A stretch of 60,980 bases of DNA from Halobacteriales archaeon QS_4_69_34 (GTDB lineage Archaea > Halobacteriota > Halobacteria > Halobacteriales > Halococcaceae). Shown one piece after another: positions 19,239-27,064 of the stretch; position 1 is the stretch's first letter; each line of letters starts with the position of its first letter. The stretch spans positions 1 to 60,980 of the forward strand of contig PXRN01000036.1 in assembly GCA_003021045.1 (NCBI GenBank), read 5' to 3'. Under the pieces are notes generated by a model, which did no database searches, was not told where the DNA came from, and saw only the letters and a list, made by a program, of their open reading frames with translations. A program made the translations under genes and the position numbers.

Positions 19239-21689
19239 TCAGCCCGAGTCCGACCACTCGGCATAGAGCGCCTGTGCATCGGCCTGCGTCACTTCTCCGT
19301 CGCCGTTGAAGTCGAACGCCGACGGGTCGTTCCGGATGGCCGGGTCGTCGAGGTTGTTATAGAGTACCTGTGCGTCGGCTCGCGTGAGTTGCCCGTCGCC
19401 GTCGACGTCCTCGAACAGGCCGTCGCCGTCCGGATCGGTCGCGGTAGTGTTGTTGATCGGCGCGGTCGGCAGCGTGTCCTCGTCGGGCTGGTTGACGTCG
19501 CCGTCCTCGCGGGTCGTCTCCGGACCGATCACTGCGTTGGCGTCGACCGACCCGCCGACTGCGTTCGTTGAGGCGTTCGCTTGGGGCTCGAAGCGCACGG
19601 AGATCACCCGCGGGTCGTCGGTCCGTTCGAGGTTCTGGGCGTCGGTCTCCGTTCCATCGGAATCGTAGAAGTTGAACCCGCTCGTGTCGCCGAACTCGGA
19701 GATGTTCTCGTCGAACTCGAACAGGAGCGCGTTCTCGCCGCTGGTGGCGATCGAGACGACATCGGGGTTCGCGGTGTTGCCGTCGTTCGAGACGGCTTCG
19801 GCCTGCTTGGGGTTGACCGGCGGGCTCTGGACGTCCGGCCTGGCGACGGTGCCCGCGTCGACGAACCCGCGGGCGACGACCGACTCGTTGACCCGGTCGT
19901 CGAACGCCACGGTGAGGGTCTTTGTGCCGTCGCCGGCGATCACTTCACCTCGGCCGTCGAACAGCTGATTCTGGAAGTTCCGGCTGTCGACCGGCACGAG
20001 CTGGAAGTTGCCCGCGCCGCCGAGGAGGTCCACGGGCTGATCGAACGTGAAGTTGACGAGCGTCTGCTGGCCGCTCAGGGCGGCGACGTTGCCCGTACAG
20101 AAGCCGCCGATCGCCCCGAGGTCGGGCGCGGCGGTCGGTCCCGAGTCGTTCGCCACCGTGGTGTTTCCACACTCGACGGTGCGGTTGCCGGTCAGCTCGG
20201 CCTCGTCGGGCTGGTTGACGTCGCCGTCCTCGCGGGTCGTCTCCGCGCCGACGACTGCGTTGGCGTCGACTGACCCGCCGACAGCCTTCTCCACCGGGGA
20301 GTTCTCGGGCTCGAACGCCACCGAGAGTACCGTCGGATCGTCCGTCGTGGCGACCGTCGTCGCGTCGGTCTCGGTGCCGTTCGCGTTGTAGAAGTTGAAC
20401 CCGCTCGTATCCCCGACCTCCGAGATGTTCTCGTCGAACGCAAAGAGGAGCGCGTTGTCGGGCGCGTCGCTCGCGGTGACGTTCACGAGGTCGGGGTTTT
20501 CGGTGTTGCCGTCGTCGTTGAGGTCGGTGGCCTGCTTGGGATTGAGTGTCTCGTCGCCCTCGCCGGTCACCTGCACGACCCGGCGGTCGACGAACCCGCG
20601 CGCGAGGGTGTCGGGATCGATACGGCCGTCGAACGGAACGGTGAGGGAGGTCGTTTGATTCCGCGGCCCGACGACCTCGTTGTTGCCGTCGATGGTCGGC
20701 CCGCCGTCGATGGGAACGAGCTGGAAGTTGCCCGCCCCGCCCTGGAGCTTGAGGGGCTCGTCGAAGTCGAACTCGACGAGCGTCTGGCAATTTTGCCCCT
20801 CGGGGTTCTGTCGGTAGGTGACGTTGTCGATATCCACGAGGTCGGGCGCTTGCGTCGGCCCGCCTGCCCCGCCGCCGTCGCCGGTGTCGTTCGTGCCGCC
20901 CATGCCGCCGCCACACTCGCTGAACGCGGTAGTTCCGTTGCTCACCGCGGCCTCGTCGAGGGAGTTCTTCAGGGTGCTGTCGTTCGCGTTCGAGACCGCA
21001 CCCTCGACCACCGACCCGCCGACCGCGTTCGCGGGGTCGAGGCCGTCGAAGGTCACCTTCACAAGCTCGGGCGTGGCGAGCGAGCCGGTCGCCACGTTGC
21101 CGTCCGTCGTCTTCGCGTTCGCGTCGTAGGCCTGGAAGCCGCCGTCGCTGTTGACCGTGACGGGTTCGTCGAAGGCGTAGATCAGCGCCTCACCCGTCCC
21201 GTTTCGTGTGACGTTCACGAGGTCGGGGTCGTCGGAGTTGCCGTCGTTGCTCACCGCGGCCGCTTGCAGGGGATTGTTCGTCTCGTCGCCCTCGCCGGTC
21301 ACCCGCACCGTATTGGCCTCGACGACGCCGCGGGCGGTGTCGTTCGCGCTGACCGTCGTGGCGAACGCGACGGTGATGGTTCGTGTCCCGTCGCCCTCGA
21401 CGACGTTCGTGCCGCTGACGGCCGAACCGCCGTCGGTCGGCACGAGCTCGAAATTGCCGCCCGAGCCGACGGTCGTCGCGTTCTCGTCGAAGGTGAAGTC
21501 GACGAGCACCGCCGGCTCGCCGCCCGACGATCCCTCCCGGAAGTTGTCGACCGACTGGAGGTCGGGGGCGGTCGTCGAACCGCTGTCGGCCGTCTGTCCC
21601 ATGACGCCGCCGGCGAGCACGAATCCGACGGCGATCGAGAGGGCTACGATTCCCGCGAGTGCGAGCCGCGATGGTGTCGTTCGTTTCAT
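19239..21689 (-). CDS. Large surface protein: three repeated modules plus C-terminal dockerin
   Basis: I use the ATG complementary to 21687-21689 (816 residues); it gives a clean signal peptide (LALAGIVALSIAVGFVLAGG). Three modules of about 215-230 residues span roughly 40-255, 275-505 and 515-745. Each has LVxFxFDE then GGNFxLVPxDGG, ARGxVxxxxV, DGNxxNPDxVxV and VGGSV. Modules 2 and 3 share GGSVDANAV and ETTREDGDVNQPDE. Residues 752-816 form a type I dockerin with two EF-hand-like loops, DVDGDGQLTRAD and DFNGDGEVTQAD. Many NxS/T sites suggest glycosylation. No catalytic motif is seen, so an adhesin or structural role is likely. The adjacent cohesin-like gene may encode its ligand. Confidence 0.8.
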   Translation of the reverse strand: MKRTTPSRLALAGIVALSIAVGFVLAGGVMGQTADSGSTTAPDLQSVDNFREGSSGGEPAVLVDFTFDENATTVGSGGNFELVPTDGGSAVSGTNVVEGDGTRTITVAFATTVSANDTARGVVEANTVRVTGEGDETNNPLQAAAVSNDGNSDDPDLVNVTRNGTGEALIYAFDEPVTVNSDGGFQAYDANAKTTDGNVATGSLATPELVKVTFDGLDPANAVGGSVVEGAVSNANDSTLKNSLDEAAVSNGTTAFSECGGGMGGTNDTGDGGGAGGPTQAPDLVDIDNVTYRQNPEGQNCQTLVEFDFDEPLKLQGGAGNFQLVPIDGGPTIDGNNEVVGPRNQTTSLTVPFDGRIDPDTLARGFVDRRVVQVTGEGDETLNPKQATDLNDDGNTENPDLVNVTASDAPDNALLFAFDENISEVGDTSGFNFYNANGTETDATTVATTDDPTVLSVAFEPENSPVEKAVGGSVDANAVVGAETTREDGDVNQPDEAELTGNRTVECGNTTVANDSGPTAAPDLGAIGGFCTGNVAALSGQQTLVNFTFDQPVDLLGGAGNFQLVPVDSRNFQNQLFDGRGEVIAGDGTKTLTVAFDDRVNESVVARGFVDAGTVARPDVQSPPVNPKQAEAVSNDGNTANPDVVSIATSGENALLFEFDENISEFGDTSGFNFYDSDGTETDAQNLERTDDPRVISVRFEPQANASTNAVGGSVDANAVIGPETTREDGDVNQPDEDTLPTAPINNTTATDPDGDGLFEDVDGDGQLTRADAQVLYNNLDDPAIRNDPSAFDFNGDGEVTQADAQALYAEWSDSG

Positions 21690-21875
21690 GGTTCGACTAC
21701 CAGTGATGAACACCGGTTTTCCCGTACGGGGTGTATAGATTCTGCTTGCAAAATACGGTCTCGGTGAACCGACCGCCGGACCGAGCGGACGGAGCTGTGT
21801 CCGGCGGAGGGGTCGCGCGCTCGCCCCGCCACCCCACGAGCTAAACCCGTCGGGAACGTACGACTACCGAACGCG

Positions 21876-22961
21876 ATGGCCCCGCTCGATCGCCTCGAAC
21901 TCCCGCCACGGCTCGTCGACTGGTCGATCCTCGCCGCGGTGGGCGTCGCGCTCGCCACCGGCCTCACGAGTCTCGTCTCCGGGCAGCCGGGCGAGGCGTT
22001 CGTGTTCGTCCTCCACGGGATCGGCGGCCTCTCGCTCGTGCTCCTCCTGTTCTGGAAGCTCCGGCGCGTACGCCGGCGGATCACCACCGGTGCGGCGTGG
22101 GACCGCGCGACGCCCGTCTCGGTGCTGCTGGCGACGGCGGCGCTCGGCGCGCTCGCTACGGGCACGTACTGGGCCTTCGGCGGATCGCTCGACCTCGGGC
22201 CGTGGGGCCTCCTGAACCTCCACATCGGGCTCGGACTGCTCGTGGTTCCGCTGCTCGTCTATCACCTGCGCCACCGCTTCCGGGTTCCCTCGACGGCCGA
22301 CTTCGAGGGGCGACGCACGGCGTTGAGCTACGCCGCCGTCGTGGGCGTCGGCGCGCTCGCGTGGCGGCTCCAGGGAGCGGCGAACGCGCTCCTCGACACC
22401 GCGGGCGCGCGCCGACGCTTCACCGGTTCGCGCGAGAAAGGTACCGACGGGGGCAACGGCTTTCCCGTCACCAGCTGGGTGGCCGACGATCCCGAGCCGG
22501 TCGACACCGAAACGTGGGCGCTGTCGGTCGACGGGCGGGTCGCTCGACCGCTGGAACTCGGGTACGGCGACGTCGATTCCGAAACCGACGCCGCGCTCGA
22601 TTCGGACGGCCGGCGCGCGCTGCTCGACTGCACCAGCGGCTGGTACTCCGAACACGACTGGCGCGGCCGCTCCGTCGGTGACCTGCTCGACGCGGCCGAC
22701 GCGGACCCGGACGCCCGCTGGGTCTCGTTTCGGTCGGTGACGGGCTATCGCTGGAGCCTGCCGCTCCCCGAGGCCCGCGCCGCGCTGCTGGCCACGCATG
22801 TCGACGGCGAGCGGCTCTCCCACGGCCACGGCTTTCCCCTCCGGCTGGTCGCGCCGGGGCGACGAGGCTTCCAGTGGGTGAAGTGGGTCGAGTCCGTCGA
22901 GATCACCCGGAACCGGAATCTGAGCGAGTGGCTCGCGGTGTTCGTCAGCGGGTTCGACTGA
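21876..22961 (+). CDS. Membrane-anchored molybdopterin oxidoreductase (cytochrome b-like plus sulfite-oxidase fold)
   Basis: The 361-residue fusion has four hydrophobic helices in its first half (WSILAAVGVALATGLTSLVS, FVLHGIGGLSLVLLLFWKLR, the segment around TAALGALATGTYWAF and LHIGLGLLVVPLLVYHLRHR). Helix-borne His residues could hold haem as in cytochrome b561-like domains. A SUOX-type molybdopterin domain follows from about residue 175: VDTETWALSVDGRV, then LLDCTSGWYSEHDWRG, whose Cys is the expected Mo ligand, and GRRGFQWVKWVESVEI. It probably carries out a redox reaction at the outer membrane face using the Mo cofactor. The substrate is unknown. MoaA for cofactor synthesis is encoded at 31419. 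Confidence 0.8.
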   Translation: MAPLDRLELPPRLVDWSILAAVGVALATGLTSLVSGQPGEAFVFVLHGIGGLSLVLLLFWKLRRVRRRITTGAAWDRATPVSVLLATAALGALATGTYWAFGGSLDLGPWGLLNLHIGLGLLVVPLLVYHLRHRFRVPSTADFEGRRTALSYAAVVGVGALAWRLQGAANALLDTAGARRRFTGSREKGTDGGNGFPVTSWVADDPEPVDTETWALSVDGRVARPLELGYGDVDSETDAALDSDGRRALLDCTSGWYSEHDWRGRSVGDLLDAADADPDARWVSFRSVTGYRWSLPLPEARAALLATHVDGERLSHGHGFPLRLVAPGRRGFQWVKWVESVEITRNRNLSEWLAVFVSGFD

Positions 22962-22979
22962 CGAACGGGTCGGCTGCGT

Positions 22980-23645
22980 TCAGGGCAGTTCCCCGTAGTC
23001 GGCTAACGAATCGAGGACGTACTCGGGCACGTCGTCAGCGGTGGCGGCGTCCGAATCACCACGAACCCAGCACGCCTCCATTCCGGCAGCGTGCGCGCCG
23101 GCGATGTCGTGATCGAGCGAGTTGCCGACGTATATCGCCTCTTCCGGTCGGATGTCGAGCGCGTCGAGTGCCACCTCGAAGGGCTCCGGGTCGGGCTTCG
23201 CCGCCGTCTCGTGCCCGGCGAATACGATCTCCTCGAAGCGCGATTCGAGGTCGAGGCTCCCGATCTTCGGTCGCTGCGTGTCGGGACCGCCGTTCGTGAC
23301 GAGCGCGAGTGGGTAGCGCTCGCCGAGTGCCGCGAGGGCGGCCTCCGCACCCGGACAGAACCGCACGTCGGTGTAGTCGCGTTCGGTCTCGTAAGCCTCG
23401 GCGACCGCGCGACCGACAGCCGGCTCGCGGCTCCGTTCCGTGGCGAGCGCCTCGAAACACCGGACCCGGCGATGCACGTCGCTGTCCGTGTCGCCGATGG
23501 CGTCGAGTTTCGCGTGATACTCGTCGAGCGTGAAGAACGGCTCGACGCCGACGGCCTCGAACGCGACGGCGAGCACCTCGCTTCCGGGTCGCCGTCGCTC
23601 ACAGAGCGTCCCGTCGAGGTCGAAGACGACCGCTTCGAGCGTCAC
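22980..23645 (-). CDS. HAD-family hydrolase (phosphoglycolate phosphatase type)
   Basis: A GTG start overlaps the stop of the upstream gene as GTGA, giving 221 residues. HAD motifs are clear: AVVFDLDGTLCERR (motif I, nucleophile Asp), LALVTNGGPDTQR (motif II), Lys in TAAKPDPEPF (motif III) and IYVGNSLDHDIAGA (motif IV). A helical cap domain lies between motifs I and II. It is a cytoplasmic phosphatase of unknown substrate. It is the last gene of a three-gene operon with UPF0200- and UPF0201-type genes linked by two GTGA overlaps. Confidence 0.85.
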   Translation of the reverse strand: MTLEAVVFDLDGTLCERRRPGSEVLAVAFEAVGVEPFFTLDEYHAKLDAIGDTDSDVHRRVRCFEALATERSREPAVGRAVAEAYETERDYTDVRFCPGAEAALAALGERYPLALVTNGGPDTQRPKIGSLDLESRFEEIVFAGHETAAKPDPEPFEVALDALDIRPEEAIYVGNSLDHDIAGAHAAGMEACWVRGDSDAATADDVPEYVLDSLADYGELP

Positions 23646-24058
23646 GGCTCGCCCGTCGGAATCGGCTCGCCGTCCTCGGTCGGCGGCGCGACGTGATCGA
23701 CGAACGCCTCGACGCTCGGCTCGTGGACCCGCACCGCGACGTGGATCGCGCCGAGTTCGCCGGGCTCGCCCACCGCGAAGTTGACGACGCCCTCGAAGGC
23801 GGCTCCCTTCTTCAGGTCGAACTCGAAGGTGTCGCCCCGCCGGCCCCCGAAGAAGGCCCCGCGGGCGGTGTCGAGGATCGCCTGCTCGTGGAGCAGCGCG
23901 GAGAGGTGGGCGAGGCTGTGGGCCTCGGCGCGGAGTCCGTCGGGCTCCCGTTCGACGTCGGCGTTCGGGAACAGGTTCCCGACGGCGTCGGCGACCCGGT
24001 CGGTGACCTCCGTGGGATAGACCGGCGCGGTGATCTCGACGTCGACGCGGTAGATCAC
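23642..24058 (-). CDS. UPF0201-like RNA-binding domain protein
   Basis: The 138-residue protein begins IYRVDVEITAPVYPTEVTDR with VADAVGNLFPNADVE and continues with HEQAILDTARGAFFGGRRGD, the pattern of the archaeal UPF0201 family. The GTG start overlaps the TGA of the UPF0200-type kinase gene and its stop overlaps the HAD gene, so all three are translationally coupled. Its neighbour UPF0200 is the usual archaeal partner. The exact role is unknown; an RNA-binding, tRNA- or ribosome-linked function has been suggested for the family by fold. Confidence 0.8.
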   Translation of the reverse strand: MIYRVDVEITAPVYPTEVTDRVADAVGNLFPNADVEREPDGLRAEAHSLAHLSALLHEQAILDTARGAFFGGRRGDTFEFDLKKGAAFEGVVNFAVGEPGELGAIHVAVRVHEPSVEAFVDHVAPPTEDGEPIPTGEP

Positions 24059-24684
24059 GGCCCCGCCTCCCCGGTGTCGTCGTCTTCGTCGATCCCCGTG
24101 ATTTCGTCGCCGACGGCCCGACCGGTCCCCGCTCCACCGGCGTCGCCGCCGAGCAGCGCGCGGATCGCCTCGTGGAAGGCCTCCAGCGAGCCGGTGTTCT
24201 CGACGGTGCGGTCGGCGCGCTCGATGGCCGCGCCCATCCCGAAGCCGCGCTCGCGTTCGTCGCGCTCGGCGAGGCTCTCGCCGCCCGCCGCCGTCGAGGC
24301 GTCCCGGTCCCGGGCCGCGACGCGCTCGGCTCTCGTCTCCGGGGGTGCCTCGATGGCGACGAGCGTGAACGCGTCGCCGAAGGCGTCCGCGAACCGCTCG
24401 GCCTCGACGCCCGAGCGCAGGCCGTCGATCAGCACCGTCTCCGACCCATCGAGCGCGTCTTCGACGAGCGGCAGCGAGCGCTCGGCGATCGCCCCGGGGC
24501 CGCCCTCCTCGCGGAGCGCGCGCGCCACCCGGCCGTGGTCCGTGGCGGGGTCGAGCCCGCGCTCCCGGCAGGCCGCCCGGATGACGTCGCCCATCGTCAC
24601 CACCGGAATCCCGCACTCGCGGGCGACCGCGGCGGCCTCGCTCTTGCCGCTGCCCGGCAGCCCGACGACGCCGACCACCCTCAT
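24055..24684 (-). CDS. UPF0200-type P-loop kinase (dephospho-CoA kinase-like)
   Basis: The 209-residue protein starts RVVGVVGLPGSGKSEAAAVA, a Walker A P-loop. It has MGDVIRAACRERGLDP, VLIDGLRSGVEAERF and a TRAERVAARDRD lid-like segment, matching the archaeal UPF0200 family related to dephospho-CoA and adenylate kinases. The acidic C-terminal 30 residues are low complexity. Substrate unknown. It is first in an operon with UPF0201 and HAD genes. A CATAAAC box about 27 nt upstream on the minus strand fits a leaderless promoter. Confidence 0.85.
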   Translation of the reverse strand: MRVVGVVGLPGSGKSEAAAVARECGIPVVTMGDVIRAACRERGLDPATDHGRVARALREEGGPGAIAERSLPLVEDALDGSETVLIDGLRSGVEAERFADAFGDAFTLVAIEAPPETRAERVAARDRDASTAAGGESLAERDERERGFGMGAAIERADRTVENTGSLEAFHEAIRALLGGDAGGAGTGRAVGDEITGIDEDDDTGEAGP

Positions 24685-24741
24685 GGGCGCGCTAGCCCCG
24701 AGCCGGGTTTATGCGCTGTGCTTGGGCCGGACCCCGACCGC

Positions 24742-24745
24742 TTTT
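24742..24745 (+). promoter_or_regulatory. T-rich promoter box of tRNA-Arg
   Basis: CGCTTTTGCCGTCC lies 28-31 nt before the tRNA at 24773. Confidence 0.45.
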
Positions 24746-24772
24746 GCCGTCCGCCCGCAAAACCCGAACCGT

Positions 24773-24847
24773 GGGCACGTAGCTCAGCCCGGAGAGAGCG
24801 TCGGACTTCTAATCCGACGGTCGCGGGTTCGAATCCCGTCGTGCCCG
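24773..24847 (+). tRNA. tRNA-Arg (anticodon TCT)
   Basis: The 75-nt cloverleaf has acceptor arms GGGCACG and CGTGCCC, D-arm GCTCAGCCCGGAGAGAGC, anticodon arm TCGGA-CTTCTAA-TCCGA and T-arm GCGGG-TTCGAAT-CCCGT. The discriminator base is G and no intron is seen. CCA is not encoded. It reads AGA codons, which are rare in this GC-rich genome. Confidence 0.95.
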
Positions 24848-24853
24848 CGAACC

Positions 24854-24859
24854 TTTTTT
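24854..24859 (+). terminator. Poly-T terminator of tRNA-Arg
   Basis: Six T residues begin 7 nt after the tRNA, the usual archaeal T-tract stop signal. Confidence 0.6.
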
Positions 24860-25272
24860 GCTGCGGGGGGTGTCCTTGCGCGCCGAAGGCGCGCTACGAC
24901 CACCCCGCTCGCAAAAACGTTCATGAAAAAGGCCGCGAGCGACCGCGGGGAGCGCGGTAGAATCGCTGGCGACTCCGCTACCGCATGGCTTCGCACAGCG
25001 ACTGCGACCACGTGACCGAGTCTCGGCCCGCCAGGAGGCGAAAGTCCTCCCGAGTCCCCCGTTCGCACTGCGAACGGGACGCCAGAATCGCCCCGCCACG
25101 GCCCCTGCCGATCCGGCAGCGAGCGAGGACCTCGGGCGCACCGCCGCTCGTACGGTGGCTTCGACTCGTGTCCGTGCTGTGACCGGCTCGTCGGCCCTCG
25201 GCCCCACAGCCAGCGCCAGCGAGACGTGATCGGTGAGCGATGATCGCCGCCGTCGATCGAGTGATCGTCGTG
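24860..25272. other. Intergenic region after tRNA-Arg
   Basis: About 410 bases without a credible gene. It holds small palindromes (GGCGCGCCGAAGGCGCGC-like at about 24889, CCGTTCGCACTGCGAACGG near 25058-25076) and GGAGG...CCTCC. Sitting beside a tRNA, it could once have been an integration target, but no integrase or repeat of the tRNA 3' end is present. Confidence 0.3.
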
Positions 25273-25854
25273 CTACGGCGGCCGCTCCATCGTGAATCGG
25301 TCGCGCAGCCGGGCGTAGGCGTTGCCCGAGAGCCGACCGACCGCGTCGAGTTTCTCGGTGTCGAGCTGCCCGTCGGTCGTCACGCCGTCGTCGACGTGGA
25401 CGTGGACGACCTCGGCGAGGACCATCGCGGCGGTGCCGACGTCGACCACCTCGTAGCGTTCGCACTCGAAGGCGACGGCGACGCCCGCGACCCGTGGGGG
25501 CGAGACCGCCGCCGAGGGTGTAGGCTCGACGTCGGCGTGTGCGAACTCGCTCTCGTCGGGTGGGAGGGTCGCGCTCGACGCGTTCATCGCCTCGGCGAAC
25601 TCCTCGGTGACGACGTTGACGACGCATTCGCCGGTCTCGCGGACGTTCCGCGCGGTGTCCTTCCGGTCTGCGTTCGCCCCCGGCGCGACCATCAACACCG
25701 GGGGATCAATACTCACGACGTTGAAAAAGGAGTAGGGCGCGAGGTTCCTCGTGCTCTCGGGACTCACGGAGCTAACCCACGCGATCGGCCGCGGGATCAC
25801 CGCGCCCGCGAGGGTGCGGTAGAGCGAGCCCGCAGCGTCGGGATCAATCTCCAT
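25273..25854 (-). CDS. Flavin reductase-like FMN-binding protein
   Basis: The 193-residue protein has TLAGAVIPRPIAWVSSVSPE, NLAPYSFFNVVSIDPPVLMV and DTARNVRETGECVVNVVTEE, the signature of the flavin reductase/DIM6-NTAB split-barrel family that binds FMN. It is expected to be a cytoplasmic flavoprotein reducing flavin or acting on a small organic substrate. Its start overlaps the end of the upstream VOC gene by 11 nt, so the two are one operon and may serve one pathway, for example aromatic or aldehyde metabolism. That pathway link is inference. Confidence 0.85.
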   Translation of the reverse strand: MEIDPDAAGSLYRTLAGAVIPRPIAWVSSVSPESTRNLAPYSFFNVVSIDPPVLMVAPGANADRKDTARNVRETGECVVNVVTEEFAEAMNASSATLPPDESEFAHADVEPTPSAAVSPPRVAGVAVAFECERYEVVDVGTAAMVLAEVVHVHVDDGVTTDGQLDTEKLDAVGRLSGNAYARLRDRFTMERPP

Positions 25855-26320
25855 CGTCGAAGGGGTCGATCTCGGTCGCGCCCGGCGTCTCCTCGTCGAC
25901 GCCGAAGCCCGGGCCCCGCGTGGCGATCTCGAAGACCAGCCCGTCGGGGTCGGTGAAGTAGATGCTCGTGAAGTAGGTGCGGTCGGTAAGCTCGGAGACG
26001 CGCACGTCGTGGCTCAGCAGGTGCTCGCGCCACTCTCGAAGGGTATCCTCGTCCTCGGTGCCGATGGCGAAGTGATGGGACGCCCCGGGTCCGGGCTGGC
26101 CCCGCGATTCGGGGTACTCGAAGTAGGTGACGGTGGTGCCGGGCTCGCCGGCGGGCGTCGACGAGAAGTAGTAGTGGAGCGTCCCGGGATCGTCGTAGTT
26201 CTGCGTGCGCTTGACGGTGTGCCAGCCGAGGACGTCCTCGTAGAAGGCGCGGGTGCGCTCCATGTCGGTGCAGATGTTCGTCACGTGGTGCAGTCCGGTC
26301 GTGGGCGGGGTGTCGGTCAT
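25844..26320 (-). CDS. VOC-family dioxygenase/glyoxalase-like protein
   Basis: The 158-residue protein contains TTGLHHVTNICTDMERTRAF, SHHFAIGTEDEDTL and SIYFTDPDGLVFEIATRGPG. These give the expected metal ligands (His near residue 11-12, His in SHHFA and Glu in FEIAT) of one vicinal-oxygen-chelate module. Proteins with this TRTYF-TSIYF-DPDGLVFEIAT pattern are often annotated as ring-cleaving dioxygenase or glyoxalase. It is translationally coupled to the flavin reductase gene downstream. Confidence 0.82.
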   Translation of the reverse strand: MTDTPPTTGLHHVTNICTDMERTRAFYEDVLGWHTVKRTQNYDDPGTLHYYFSSTPAGEPGTTVTYFEYPESRGQPGPGASHHFAIGTEDEDTLREWREHLLSHDVRVSELTDRTYFTSIYFTDPDGLVFEIATRGPGFGVDEETPGATEIDPFDDGD

Positions 26321-26401
26321 GTGTTAGGTCGTCGTGGTCGTGCCGGAAGTCGGTCGGCCGGACGGTCGCCGGTCGCTCGTGGTCGCTCGGTCGCCCGTCG
26401 G

Positions 26402-26773
26402 TCAGTCGTCGTCGGTGCCACGTGCGAGAAAGACGAGCGCCGTACCCAGGAGCGCGGTGTTTTTCAGGAAGTGGATGAGCTGCTGTTCGCGCTCGCTCTC
26501 TTCTCGGTTCCAGAAGTCGTGCATCGTCGGCGTGACGCCGACGAGAAACGCCGCGATCGCGCCGGCGGCCAGCCGCGGGAAGCGCCCGAGGACGACCCCG
26601 AGGCTCCCGACGAGGAGCAGTCCGCTCGAAAGCGGCACGAGCCGTTCGGCCGCGGGGACGTCCTTCGACTTGGCGTACCCCACCATCTCCTCGACGTTCC
26701 GGAGGTTGTCGAGCGCCATGAACGCGAGCACGCCGCCGAACACCGCGCGCCCGGCGGTCGAGAGCCGGCCCAT
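26402..26773 (-). CDS. DoxX-like membrane protein
   Basis: The 123-residue protein starts GRLSTAGRAVFGGVLAFMAL and has four hydrophobic helices, with NLRNVEEMVGYAKSKDVPAA after the first and FLVGVTPTMHDFWNREESER before the last. The GYAKSKDVP and TMHDFW patterns are characteristic of DoxX/DoxD-like quinone-linked membrane proteins. I chose this ATG because the frame upstream is Arg/Ser-rich. Its role is likely redox-related, in membrane sulfur or quinone chemistry, but unproven. Confidence 0.8.
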   Translation of the reverse strand: MGRLSTAGRAVFGGVLAFMALDNLRNVEEMVGYAKSKDVPAAERLVPLSSGLLLVGSLGVVLGRFPRLAAGAIAAFLVGVTPTMHDFWNREESEREQQLIHFLKNTALLGTALVFLARGTDDD

Positions 26774-26966
26774 CAGTCGCCCGCCTCCGCGCGATCGGTC
26801 GATCGGTTCACGTCGTTTCGTCGGGCTGCAGCAGTCGGTATCACGGCGGCCCGAACGAGGGGACGGACACATATAGCCGTTCGCGGACGCCGACGTAACG
26901 AGGTGACACCGACGTCACCGGCGGGCCGGTGGTCGGGGACGACGGGCAGCGATCGGGCGGCACTCG

Positions 26967-27064
26967 TACTGTCGGACAGAATCGTTTCGCAGACACAACC
27001 GGGACAACCAGTGCCATCGAGCGTTCACTGTCGGTCGATGTTCACGCAGTTCCGTCCGACAGTA
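26967..27064. mobile_element. 98-bp element with 15-bp inverted ends (MITE-like)
   Basis: The left end TACTGTCGGACAGAA (26967-26981) and the right end TTCCGTCCGACAGTA (27050-27064) are inverted repeats with one mismatch. The element abuts the tyrS stop codon. A diverged partial copy is at 45882-45962 (about 80 % identical by eye, one 1-bp indel). Both copies end the same minus-strand mini-frame with VNIDRQ-stop. That suggests they derive from the end of a longer insertion sequence. No flanking direct repeat is obvious. Confidence 0.55.

Noticed and set aside
24860..25272. An integrated element next to tRNA-Arg
   Set aside because: No integrase, no repeat of the tRNA end, and normal chromosomal genes on both sides.
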